Below, piece after piece: positions 1 through 13,300 of a DNA stretch of 34,856 bases. Within the stretch, counting starts at the first letter, position 1. Each line of letters starts with the position of its first letter. The DNA is taken from assembly GCF_001949145.1 (NCBI RefSeq), contig NW_019091362.1, forward strand, positions 3,182,424 through 3,217,279, in the 5' to 3' direction. The DNA comes from Acanthaster planci. Taxonomy: Eukaryota; Echinodermata; Asteroidea; Valvatida; Acanthasteridae. Made by a program: the position numbers and the translations under genes. The notes below the pieces were generated by a model. It saw only the letters and a program-made list of their open reading frames with translations. It had not been told where the DNA came from and ran no database searches.

Positions 1-1253
1 CAAACGGTTAACACCCTCATTCTTCCCAGATCCTCCCGACATCCACTGAGAACATTTTTTGGGGGAGAGGGAGGGATTTTGTAAGATGAAGGAGCGTAGA
101 ACCCGGCCACTGTTGCTTTTATACAAGGGGCTTGGTGCTCCTGGAAGGCTTCAGTACAAACAATATACCACTAGCTTCTCGAGTAAGCTCTTTTAGGTAG
201 GGTGCATTGCGTATTATTGCCAAGAAAACCGATATTGAAACATCTCAAACAGGTATTTCAGTGCTGCCATCCGTTTACAGTTATACATGTAAATTACAAA
301 GAAATCTACAGGATTAGAGAAATAGAATAGAAATAGAAATGGAGTAGAAATGGACTAGAGAAATATCACATAGATATTGCAGAATCAAGTTGAGTGACAA
401 GATTTCAGTGTCGGGGTGAAACAAAGATGCTTTTATACCCTTACCTGAAAAACATGACGAACGTGCTAGAGCAAAGAGAGGGCCTACACAAACTCAGCAT
501 CAACACCATTTAAAGCGAGATTAAGACTAATGATTCGTCAGAAAGATGAGAACGAGATTTAACATTCCACATCCTCCTTGATAAACTTAATAGCAAGCAG
601 TGCCATTTTAAATATCCTTTGTTCATGATTCACAGACATCTATCAAGTAGACACGCTTGAAGCATTTTCGGCAGTAATTCAATGCTTGACGTGGTCCAGA
701 AACTCCTTTGCTTTTAGTCCAGAAAACTACAAATCCACCTTTCCACTCCCTCCTAAATTACACGAGCCTCCACTGAAATCCCTTGTAACTTGTAAAATGG
801 TTGGATTTAATTTACAAATGCACACACGGATCTGCCCCAGTTTACTACCCAGAACTAATGAGCAAATGTCACCCACCCAGGACTCTCTGCCCCTGCATCT
901 CAGATCTTTTCCACTCTGCCTCCAGTTCTCGCCAAATCGTGTGGTAATTGTGCCATTCAGTTTGCTGCATCTGAAATGTGGAACATGTCGAAAACTCTCC
1001 CGCTCTGGTACTATTTAAGCACCAACTCAAAACTCCTTTTTTAAACTCTCTACAGAGTATAGAGAGTTCATGTGCTGTTTAATTTTAAACATTATCACAG
1101 ATATCTTAATGGTTTCGGTTGTGTCGATTTACATGTAGCTTTTCCAGAGGCAGAGGTTTATAGCACAGAAGTTTGTAAAAAATTTTCGATGTAGAAAAAG
1201 GTTCTCCAAGTATTGTCCATTTTAATGTTTCGTCTTTTTTGCCGTTGATTCAG

Positions 1254-1331
1254 CTGTGCCTACTTGCGACCCTGACGAGTTCCAGTGTGCCAATGGGCAT
1301 TGCGTTGTGAACTTTTTCGTGTGTGATAGAA
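1254..1331 (+). CDS. LRP1: Exon 1: first two thirds of a CR module (CR6-like)
   Basis: Acceptor GATTCAG, donor GTGAGT, phase 1 in and out, 26 codons' worth. It encodes [22 protein letters not shown], which gives cysteines 1-4 of an LDL-receptor class A module. The calcium-binding half is in the next exon, so this module is split by an intron. Bases 1-1253 upstream are intron or unseen; I find no CR-type cysteine pattern or other feature there. The following 651-base intron shows nothing recognisable. Confidence 0.85.
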
Positions 1332-4300
1332 GTGAGTGCCCACTTCTCATTTTGAAGAGGGAAAAAGTGTACGGGTGTAAGGAAAGCAAGGGCAGAGTTT
1401 AGACGTTCATTTTTTTTTTTCGCTCAGTGGAAAGTCAATATTTTGCTGAGAGGATTGTCAAATTGGGGACGGAGAATAAAGTGGCTTCAGGTATTGACAT
1501 GTACATCTTTCCCATGCCTGCAAGTTCATTATTTTTTGGATCAATTTCCTTTTTCAATGAGGGTTCAAGTAATCAATAAATCAATTGATTGATTATTTTT
1601 CTTTCAGTTTAAGTTTGACTAATCATTAAGGCAATAACTTTTGTCCCAGGCTTTAATTTTCAGTGCAAGGGTTAATCAGAATAAACAAAGAAGTAGGTCA
1701 TTTGAGGACTATTTTTGCTCATTAAAAACATCTTTGTGACTTATATCATCCAGTTTCTTTGTGTTTACGCTGCTCCATTGCTGGAGAAAGTTTCAGACGT
1801 TTAAGTAGTTTATTTTTTCATTTCCATTCTTTGATACCATCTTAAGGTATTTTCACAAATTGGTTTTCGGGTAATTGAACGGAAGAATGTAATTGAATTG
1901 ATCGTAACTGATCGACTTCACTGTGTAACCAACTATACTTATTGGCCTAACTTCGTCCAATATACCATGGCATCCTTTCCAGGTGACGATTGTGGCGATA
2001 ACTCAGATGAGTTACACTGCATTTACCCATGTGACAACATCACTCAGTTCCAGTGCAACACATCAGGTATTTGCATAGATAAGGATCTTCGGTGCAATGG
2101 CTTTGAGGACTGCCTTGACGGAAGTGACGAGAATAATTGCAGTGAGTTCTTGATCATTTAATTCTTAGTTCAAGCTGAAAAGTTCACGATGGTCGAAGAG
2201 TATTATTTTTTTGTAAATGTTTAACTTCTCTATCTATTCATTACATCTCTTCTCTCAGTTTGAAGGTTTTTCTTCTCTTTACATCGTCAGTTCATTGGTA
2301 GTCCAATGATTCTTGGGGCCTTATTCTGAGCTTGCCAGAAATATTTAATTGAAACAGTGTTCTAGGTAATTTTTTGGCTTCATGAAACTCTTTTTGCCTG
2401 ATTTAAAGCAGTGTTGTTCATTGTGGACCCTTTCATGCAGTTCTTCAAGCAGGATTTTGAAGTACTAACGTGATGTTATTATAGTTTTTGATCATTGTCT
2501 TTTGCTCTTTTCATGATTGGTTGTGAACTCTGGGGAATTGTTTACGTATTACCTGTGCCGGTTAACACTCTATCCATGCATACAGCTATTGCGCCGGTGA
2601 AAATCTGCCGAGCAGACCAATTCAGCTGTGGCACTGGCTTCTGTGTGCCGAGTGTTGCCGTCTGCGATGGCGAAGACGACTGCGGGAATGGCAGAGACGA
2701 AGAGAACTGCCGTAAGTCAGGGAGAGTGCTGAGTTTGGTAGCAGGCTGCTGGTATGGCCTCAAACTTGAGACCTCCGAGAGGCTCGGTGGCAGCAGATGT
2801 ATACTGAACCTTATTTCTGTCGTTCATACTGTGTGCACATACTCAAAATGGCTCAAACAATACTGGACTGATCGCTTGGGTTCAGTATATTTGCCCAGGG
2901 ATCAGTATATTTGCCCCAGGGATCAGTATATTTGCCCCAGGGATCAGTATATTTGCCCCAGGGATCAGTATATTTGCCCCACTATTAAAGTGTCTCAAAA
3001 GTCTCCCGCTATTGCCCCTTCTTCACGCCTGTACAGTCTGCCTGAAAGGTTATTTCTTCCTGAAATGAACAACCAGGTGATGAAAGTTTATCTGTTGTTG
3101 AAGAACTTGTATGAATTATAACATTTCCAAAAATGAATGAAGCATTTCCAATTTTTTTCATCTATTTATAGTTTTGTCTGAATTCATTGTTAGTCATGTA
3201 TTTTGTCGTCAATGTACCAGAATTCATTCCGCTGTCAATAATTTTTCCAATTTCTCTCAAATGCTCAGGGTCTCATGTTGTCGAGCATTACTATTAACAT
3301 CATCTACAACCAGCAGCTAGCTGAAGATTTGTTTGAATCCCGTCTCCCATTTTTTTGTATTACTGTGGAGTCGTTAACCAGTTAACCTCTGATTTTCTTA
3401 CCTAGAAAGTCTGTGGGGGCGGGGTTTTTTACCCACAAGTTCTTCAACTTTGCAATTGCCCTTTGACCCAACCAAGCAGGATGCATTAATACGTCAACTG
3501 CGGAAATATAAAAACGATTCTTAAACAACTGTACACATCCTCCACTGAACAAAGAAGGAAAAGTCTGTGTGTTTGCGCATCATCTGGCATCAAGTGGTTG
3601 AATAACTTTGTTCATATGAGGACAAAGTGGTGCAGTGTGATGAATATCAAGCCAGAACCATGATGAACCGACAAAGTCTGGAGTGGAATAGAGGCTTTGC
3701 GTGGTAGCCATCGTACAGGGCAGTTCTCTCGTTCCTCAGGAAAATCTCCTTTGTGCATACCCTGTGAAACGAAAGCACTGGCCAGCACAATGGCAGCCTT
3801 GCAAAAACCTCTGTGTGAGGGATTGATGTGTTCTGACAGTGCTTTGGGTCTCCTACCGTGGTGGTCCTCTCCTTGCTCTGGAGCAAGGTGAATGCCTGTG
3901 GTGCCATTCTTAAAAGGATTTCTCATGCCGCACCCCCTTTGCCTCCATGTTCACAGCTCCTGGGACGCGGTGCAAGCCGGACACCCACTTCAGGTGTCAC
4001 AGCGATGGGAAGTGCATACCCATCTGGTGGAAGTGTGACGGGATTCAAGATTGCGCTAACCAGTCAGACGAGCTCAATTGCCGTAAGTCTGTCCCTGGAC
4101 TTACCCTTAACCTCGGGCTAATCACTTGGTCGGATTCAGTCCTCATTCAGTTCGCACTCTGGCTTCAGAAAACCAAAGTGTCAATTGGTTTGCTATGGTT
4201 GCAAAAGGGGGGACATTTGTAAACTGACTCTGCAGGTTGAGATATACATGTAGGTGCAGACTGTTACGTAGCTGGAGTTTTAAAAAAAAAGTAGACATAG

Positions 4301-7300
4301 TTCTGTCACTGATGCATACATGTAGCTAATGGTGTTTGTATTTTTCATATACATTTTCTCCCTCATGGCATGGGAAAATTCAGAATAAGAAAATGAGAAA
4401 AAAGTGAGACGCTGTCCTAGATGCTGAATAACTTCTCAAGTCACAGAAAATTTAACATTTTGCCACAGAAAAGTAACTGAATTTGAGAAATCTTATCACA
4501 AAATTATGTTGTCAAGAGATCCCATATTTATTAGATTTTAAATTTTCTGGTGTAGTATCACTCTCAGGAGTAAAATATTTCCTGGAATGGCCCCCCCCGC
4601 CCCTTTGGGTGTAAGATTTTACTGAGATCAATTCGGTCGTTTTTTCTTTCATTCACTTGTAGTTGGTGAGCCATGCCCGCATGGTTTTTGGCAGTGCCCA
4701 AACCACACACTCTGCATCCCTCTGACCAATCTCTGCGATGGCGTGCGCCAGTGCGTTGATGGTGCAGACGAGGGTGGCCTCTGCACGGAGCGCTGGTGCC
4801 AGACCAAGGCCTTCCCTAGTACCAACAACTGCAGCCACAGCTGCCAGAACACGCCGGCCGGGCGCATCTGCCTCTGCCCCGAGGGCTCGCTGCTGCTGGA
4901 AGACCCTTACCGATGCGAGCCGGACACCCGCATGTGCTCAGTGCGGGGCCGCTGCAGCCAGCGCTGCGAAAACGGCAAGGGCTTCTACACTTGCCACTGC
5001 TATGATGGCTACCAGCTGCAGGCGGACGGTATCTCATGCCGTTCCACCGACCCAGCCATCCCATACCTCGTCTTCTCCAACCGAAACCAGCTGCGGCGCA
5101 TCAACCTGTTGACCCAGGACTACAACGTGCTGGTCTTCAACCTGCGCAACACCATCGCGCTGGATTTCAGCTACAACACCAGCGAGATTTACTGGACGGA
5201 CATCATTGACGATAAGATCTATCGTGGCTGGATGGACGACAACTCTCACAATGCTGGTAAGGGCATTCAAATCTGACATACAACACAGTAAATAGATGGT
5301 AGAAGTGTTTAACATTTCTGCAAGCATTTTAACTCCTAAAAACATCTTCTTCATGTGAATCAGCTTGAGAGAAACAATAGAGCACTCCTTGTTCTAACAA
5401 AGTTATTTTGAAACAGAAATCACTCTATGCTTCAATGCAGTTTCAGCCCCCCCAAGCTAATGCACATAAATGGGTTATAGAAAGCTCAAGACTTGGTAAA
5501 AGTTCAAAACCATCAAGGAAACATGGTGAACATACTGTATTTGGTCTCGGATCCATGAATTTAACAATGGTGAAAAAAAAAAGAAAATCTAGGAATTAAA
5601 ACAATTACATATGTGAAAGCAGTTGTGTCCCTTTTCAACTTACCTGAAGACCTCTCTTTGACATAGGCTGTTTCCTCAGAGGACCTGTTGAAACCTGCTG
5701 TGTTGCAAATTAAGAGATGGCGAAGTGTGTCAGAACGTCATGACGTTTTCATTTAATTTTTGGTGTTTAGGACTGAGGAACATCCAGGAGGTGGTCAGTA
5801 CCGGTTTAGCCACCGCCGAGGGCCTGGCCGTGGACTGGGTGGGCAAGAACCTTTACTGGGTGGAGAGCCAGCTGGACCAGATTGAGGTGGCCAAGTTGAA
5901 CGGCAGCTTCAGGACCACGGTGGTGGCCGGCCAGATGGAGAACCCGAGGGCCATAGCGCTGGATCCCCGAAAGGGGTGAGACCTTGCTGTTGTGTTGCAG
6001 TCAGTGGTGGCTCCGCTTAGGAGCATAATTCTTTGCTTTATGTGACACAACACTCTGTGCTTGTGGTGAGCTTATCTAGTGGCAGATCCAAGGGGGCCAG
6101 TACCAATGCTCTCTTTGTTTTGTTGGCCCAGCCCTGAAATGAAGTGCCGACTGTTTGTGGATACTTGGATATTTAAATAAGTTGAACCTGTGTCAAAGGT
6201 CAGATTTCACTGATCATCTGAGACTGTGGCCGCATCCAAATACGTTGTCTAGAGCTAGGTCTAGATCGTTCCCCATTGGAAATATGCAGAAACGTGCTGA
6301 TAACAGGTGCAACTGTAGCTCTAGAAGCCCGTTTCAGACGGCCTGTCTATCCATGCAGTACATGTATGTCAAGGCCATAATTACTACAGTCATTAACCCG
6401 AGTAGAAACTTTCACCTCCTTCTACCTCTTGTGAAGACAGGATTGTCCAACTCAATTTAATGCTACATGCAACAAGGGTAACCAGGTTGCAGCTGCTGAA
6501 GAAAAAAAGCCTGCTTTGAATGCTTCCTCACAATTGCAGCTAGTTTTCAGTCATCTTTGACAAGATCATGCTAATATAAAAGCGTATAACATGTGAATGA
6601 CATGTGTCATGTCCCCCCCCTCGCTCAGGTTGATGTTCTGGACGGACTGGGATGCCGAGAACCCACGCATCGAGCGGGCTACCATGGCGGGCCTTGACCG
6701 CCAGACCATTTATTATGTCCAGCTAGTCAATGGAGGCTGGCCCAACGGGCTGACACTGGACTACCTGGAGGACCGTGTCTATTGGATCGATGCCAGGTCA
6801 GGGTTCACCACCGTCAGTTCTTGCGGGACAAATATATCCGCAGAAATCCCGCAGAAATTTTCAGATTAAGGTCCAATAGACCCTATTCGGGGAGAGAGCC
6901 ATTTTGAATCTTGTTCCCTGAATCTTTCATTTTCAATGTAATCTGTTAATGGGATGGTAGCAGACTATTGTGGGTTCCAAGCCTAAAGTTCAGTTTTTCT
7001 TTTAATGTGGCTTAAAATATTTTGATATTGTTTATCACAAATTTTGAATTATTCGACATGTAAACTGGCATTAATTTGTTGTGAACTGTTTTTGTTTACT
7101 ATTTTTACTCTCAGGTTCCTAGAATGAAAATTTAATCTCAGTTTCAATTCAAGATGGTCAACACAGGATTATAGCCTATTGTTTTACCAGTCTGTTTTTC
7201 CTCCCATGGCAGATCGGACTCCATCCACTCCGTCCTGTACAATGGCACGCAGCTTTTCACCATCCTGCAGGGCCATGTCAACATGTACCACCCCTTCGCC

Positions 7301-10300
7301 ATCACCATCTTTGAGTCCACCGTCTACTGGACCGACTGGCGCAGCAATGGTGTGTATGGGGCCAACAAGTGGACAGGAGCCAATGTGACCGTCGTGCAGA
7401 AGACCTCGACTCAGCCCTTTGACTTGCATGTCTTCCACCCGCAGAGGCAGCCCTATGGTAATTCATCTCCTCCTCATGTTCTCTCTTCAGCCAATGGTCT
7501 CCATATGCTCCTCGTGATTGGTGGTGGAAGTCACTTGATGCCATCTTTGAAGGCCCAAAATTTACTCACACGTGACAGAATGTCTGTGGTAGTAGGCACC
7601 GTCAATATCGTACTTTGGCCGATACTGATACATCTTTTTTTATCGATATTATTGATATATCAATTTTATTCATTTTAATTTTCAAGGTGTTATAACAGGC
7701 GTGAATTGCTGGTAAATTGTTCTAAGTGTACACCCCTACACTGTAATGGTGTGATCCAATTCACTTTGGCGACACGTTATAGCATCCATATTGCGTACGT
7801 TGCCTACATGGGATAGGATACATGTTGCCGTGCAAAGCGATATCATCAGTACATGGTGCTAGTCTATGTACATTTGGTTAGCAAATAATTCTGTTTTGGA
7901 GGATAAATTTTTTGATATTTTCGAGGCAAAGTGTATGCGAATTATTGAGTGCGAGACTGAGATAGGTGACTGAATTTATTCTTCAAATGTCGCTGTATAA
8001 GCCGCCCTGAGTATAAATTACAGGGACGTTTTTCACTCAGCGTGAAAACTAATGTAAGCTGCGGCTCACTGAAAATTACAGCAATGTGACGATGCACTTT
8101 GGTATTTTTAGTAAAGTTCATTCCTCAATAGTGATATTTTCGGTACATTTTTCAATGTTGATGTTTTTGAAGTTTCGATATTTCTCCAAAATCCAGTATT
8201 TTCTATATACCGATATTACCAAATAACTAACATCGGCAATATCGATATCAAAACTTTGTCGATAATATCGATGTATTGGCAGTGCTTACATGGTAGTTTT
8301 GAGATCATAGCTACAATTGGCTGTTCTATCATTTCCGTTAAAGGTCAGCAGCTTGGTGAAAAAGGGCCAAGTTTCATGTTTTCAGCTTCTTCAAGAATGA
8401 TAGAAAAGCTAGAAAACATACCCGGAAATGAATATCTTTCAACCACCTTCCCAAATGCAAACAACAAAATCAACATTCAGAACCTTTTCTTTTAATGTTT
8501 TTGTCTCTTCTTTGCTAAATGTCCATGTAACGCTCAAATTTCACCGCAGCCACCGCGGCCATGGCAGTCGATGCCCTTACAATTGGTCGCAGTGCCCTGA
8601 AATTGTCCATTTTGTCCACGGCTAAAGCTGGCTGTGTGCCCCATTCTTCCTTGCAGTAGTGCCCCTCGAAAAAATACCTGTATTTCTCTTTAGTTTCTGA
8701 CTTCACATTCAAGGGAATGTATTTGTATTGCAGTCTACCGGTACACAATCATCTTCACGCCACATGGGAGCAAGTACGGCCAGGCCAGCCGAGCTGGCAG
8801 ACCCGGCGCGGCACACCGCAGCGTTATACTACGCAACTAGGCTTGCCTGCATTGCAATGGGCCTTGATTTAATGTTTGTGTATTTTGTTCTGTAGCCTAA
8901 CGTTCATGGTCTGGAGAGTCACCTAGCACATACGGCTGCCTGGCCCGGCATAATGTGCAGCAGCAACCTGTCTGGCGCAAGCATACATGGGTTTAGGCCA
9001 TATCTGAGATGGGCCTTCACAGCTACGGCTAGGTCTTTTGTCCCCCTAGTTTCGGAACGTATGTGCACGCACGAAGCAGACTCAACTACATGCGTGTTAC
9101 TGATTATTCTGTGACATAACGGGTTGGTCAACTTTACGGTGTGGGGATGTGGTTAGTAAGCTCGCTCGCGCTGTGCAGTCGAAAAAGATGCATCAACATT
9201 GAAACAAAACATGTTGTCTTTGTTTAATCTATGGTTTAATTCACTGGAATTCTTTTGTATGAATTCCTTTTTTCTAAATTAAGAAATCCTTAGTCAGAAA
9301 ATGTGCGTGTTCTATCCTGTAATGTGATATTTTGTCATGGGTTATAAAATATTTGAAGAGGATGGCTCAAGCACATAAAACATCTTATTTATGTTTTTCC
9401 AGTTTTTAAACTCGTTTTGCAGAGTTTTTTACACCTTGGCCTCAGTGCCTTTCATTTGTAAAAATGTTGGTCCTGTTTGCCCCTGTTATTGGCCGCAGTG
9501 CCCCTCAAAATATCCCATTCCTTGAGGCCAAAATGGCAGTGCCCCCAAAAGTCGAAATTCAAGCCGTGATGACTGCAGTACATATGACGAGTTTACTTCA
9601 AAAACACGACATCGAAGTACCAATTTTGTTCCTGAAATCTTACTCTCTTCTGGCTGCCCAAAGTTGGTTTCAATGAGTTTTGTGTATTTGAAGACAACTT
9701 AACCAAGTGAAAAATGAATCCCTTTTCTGAAAAAAAATTATGGTTTCAAGTGAATATATCGTGGTACTAAATTAATGCTCTGTGTGCAGAAGATCTTTTT
9801 GAAAATCATCGTGGTGCTTTTAGAGATGAAGATGACAATTTTGTTTTCCTCATTATAGTATCGGATGACAGGAATCCATGCGCTGCCAACAATGGCGGAT
9901 GCTCTCATCTGTGTTTGCTGAATGGGGACAAGCCTGCCTGCCTGTGCCCACACCTCATGCAACTTGGAGAGGACAACAAGACCTGCCTAGGTAGGATTCT
10001 CAACGAGCTAGTTGGGTATTTTTAAAGGCAAGGTTGTTCAAGAACAGACTCCTCATATCTTTCCAGTATGAATGTGATCATTGTATGAGCCTTAGTGGAC
10101 AGCCACCCTGACCTGATGGGGCTTACTCTTCATGTGCGTATATTGATGCTGTGTTATGACTTGCGACAGGCTTCATTTGAGCATGCCCTGTCCGAATACC
10201 TGACTCACGTTTTGGACTAAAAGTCACAAAACTGCCAAAAAGCAGCCTCCAGCAGAATGAATACATCATATGATGTTTTGTGAGGTTACCTGTGCTGTGC

Positions 10301-13300
10301 TTTGACTGGTCCCCTGCCCCAGCATTCCTCCTGATGTCTCCAGGACTGTTAGCCCCTGTTAACCCCCCAAAACACGTCTAACTTGCTTATCTGTTCTTGG
10401 ATGTGGCATGCATTGGCCTGTCTTTCAGCATGCAAAATTTCACTTACTTAAATTTATCAACAGTAATGGCAGAGTCCCAAAATGAATGTGGTGTCGAAAA
10501 AGTCCGGACAGTTTTAAAATTTCTTTGGAAATAGGAGGAATTCTCCCCATTTTGGTCATGTGACAGTAATCTTCAAAGAATTTTGATTTGAGCCAAACTT
10601 AAATTTGAAAAGTAATGGGTTTCTCTTACACTGCTGTTTCTGTGACTGGCAAGTTTATATAACAAGTCAGTTTTTGATTTGGGTTAATGTGAAATAGCAC
10701 TTCAATTCCCTTTTTTACTTTCTTTAGATGATAATGTGTTCTTTGTCATCTCGGTTCCCACGGAGATCCGCGGTGTGCACCTGAGCGACGGTTACCACAA
10801 CGTAATCCCTCCACTGACCATACCCAGCGTGGCCAACGCCTCGTCCGTGGATCATGACGTCAAGGAGCAGCGGCTGTACTGGACAGACCTGCAGCATAAG
10901 TCCATCAACAGGGCCTACATCAACGGCACAGACATAGAGACGGTCATTGAAGGTAAGCCTGCTGGTGCTCATAGTGTGAGCATAATGAATATTCACGCAT
11001 GCAGATTATGGAGGTGTCGCGTAGAGGTGTTGAGTAACTGTTGCCGTCAGCTTTCTCCATCTTGAATGTTTTGCAATAGTTGCTGTCAAGCGGCTCATAG
11101 CACCTGCTTAACTCCTGAAGGATGCGTGGCTCTCACGTTGAAGCCAAGATTAAATAGATTGTCATTCAAAACCAATTTTTTTTTTTATGAAGGCAGTGCT
11201 GCGTTTAGAAACCTGAATGATTATTGAAAGATACTATGCTGAGATTACACTTCTGGCCATTCCTCGCTGTCGTTGGGTATGATGCCATAGACTGGCCGAG
11301 TGTCGGTGAAAGAAAGGGCATGCCTTCGTTGTGCCTTCAAACCTTTCTGTGGGGTGCCGTTGTTATAGTGGAAAGTCATCAATGTAATGATTTCCATACT
11401 GAACCGTATCATGTCTTGGATCTAAATGAGTAGTATACCACTCTCCATCACCACTTGTCTGTGGTGATGGGCCTTAAAACCTGTTCAGCTCCTCCCCTAC
11501 CCGCTCAATCCACATTGTCAAGAGGTAACAACTCACACAAGTTCTTTTTTCTCACTCAAGGCATACCGGATGCCTACAGCCTGACGATTGATTGGCTGTC
11601 TCGCAACATGTACTGGACCAACATCTCGCCCGACAAGAGCAGCTTGAACATAGCGCGCCTGGACGGCAGCTACCGCAATGAGATTCATGTCCGTAACCTC
11701 ACCATCCCCCGGAGTATCATTGTCAGGCCAAGTGAAGGGTAAATTTGGCTTCTGGAGACTTCCGTCATCCAAATTTGTCGACAGAGATAGCATAAAAAAC
11801 TTTAAAACAGCAGTCAAGTTACTTTTGTTGAAATTCAAAACCTGGTGGTGTAGTTGAGTCCATTACAAGTCTATTCACTTAGCTGGTCAGAAGTAAGAGG
11901 GGGAAAACTGCCAACAGAATGCTTTTGTGACAGCTTGTTTGAATAGCCTGTGAAAGGCTCGTGACTTGGCTGAAGGACTGCATGACCGTTGACTGGCTTT
12001 GAGGGACATGTTCTGGACTTGACTACAACACTGTCTGAGCCACTTGCAAATTTGTGGGTGCTAGAGAGACGGAAATCATCCCTGTCTGACAGTATGCTTT
12101 ACCACACTCATATAAGGCCCTGATTCTTGCATATAGAAGGTTTGCATTGCTGCCATCGTGTGGGCCAGTGCTTTTGTTCCACAGTGTATGCAAAAAGGTG
12201 GTTTCTCTGTAAAACGAAAGATCTGCCTTGCAAGATGGTTGCAGTGGAAGGTCTGTGTAGGCTGTCCAGTCATCATGCAGTTTATGAAGTCAGTAATAAT
12301 TTGCTATCTTTAACCCTCCTATGCTAAGATGCATTCTTGAAACAGTTGTCATACCAGTCGAAATCAGTCAAATTTCCCATATGTGTCTGTGTACTCGGGG
12401 AAATCAATTGGAAGGTATTTTTGACCGTTTTTGACGGTTAAAACAGAAGGAGGGTTAAGTGACCGTTTGCCACCCAAATACATCCCAAGATTTGGATAGT
12501 AACTTTTAGTTAGGAGTTTGCCTGATAGAACAGGTATACACAACACCCTTGTTGGTACAGAGACAAAATAAATATGTGTATGGGTGATAAACTCTGGCTC
12601 TTGCCTGCGCTTATATTTTGATGACTCCGAAATGATTCCTTGTAGGACTATGTACTGGATTAACGCTGGGGACTTTCCAACCATTGAGCAAGCCAACATG
12701 GATGGGTCTAACCAGACTACCTTGATCTCCTCCAATCTCATCGATCCTCTGGGTAAGCACAGCTCTTCCCTCGCCGTGACTTAATCAGTGACGTTGTTCA
12801 TTATCAACCGTTAAATCGGCAAGTTGTTGCAAACTTTGTTCAGCTGCAGAAAATGTGAGCTCTCATGTGGGAGCTGATCTTAATTTCTAAAATGACTCGG
12901 TGATTTTAGAATACATGAGGGTGGAAATCCAATAACCAACCACCAATGACCAACAACTGATGCAAACGTATTCTTGATCAGAGAAATGAGTAAGAAACAA
13001 AACAAAACCGAAAACTGCTGATCTTCAGGTGCTCACTTATTAAATGACAAAAAGAAAATGAAATTTGAATGAATAGTCTCCTCTGTATGCATTGCTTTTT
13101 TTTTTTGTGGAAAACGGCATTTGACTGTTATAAAACCATATGAGCACCATTCATTGCTCAAGTGTTGCACTCACTGGTACCCTTGTGGAAAGTGGGTGTA
13201 GACTGCTCAATGAACACAAAGACAGAGGCTGTAAACAACAAACCCTCTTCTGTCTTTGTTCCTCAGGTCTTGCCGTTGATGAATCAGCAGGCCGTCTGTA

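Noticed and set aside
686-1018. Open frame of 110 codons upstream of exon 1
   Set aside because: No known domain, no CR-type cysteine spacing, and composition like the surrounding intron.
2542-2763. Minus-strand open frame over exon 3
   Set aside because: Antisense of the CR8 exon; no independent support.
2882-2980. CRISPR-like array
   Set aside because: Copies are directly adjacent with no spacers, and the locus is an animal intron; it is a minisatellite.
5034-5354. Minus-strand open frame opposite exon 5
   Set aside because: A shadow of the GC-rich exon; its sequence follows from the antisense of propeller codons.
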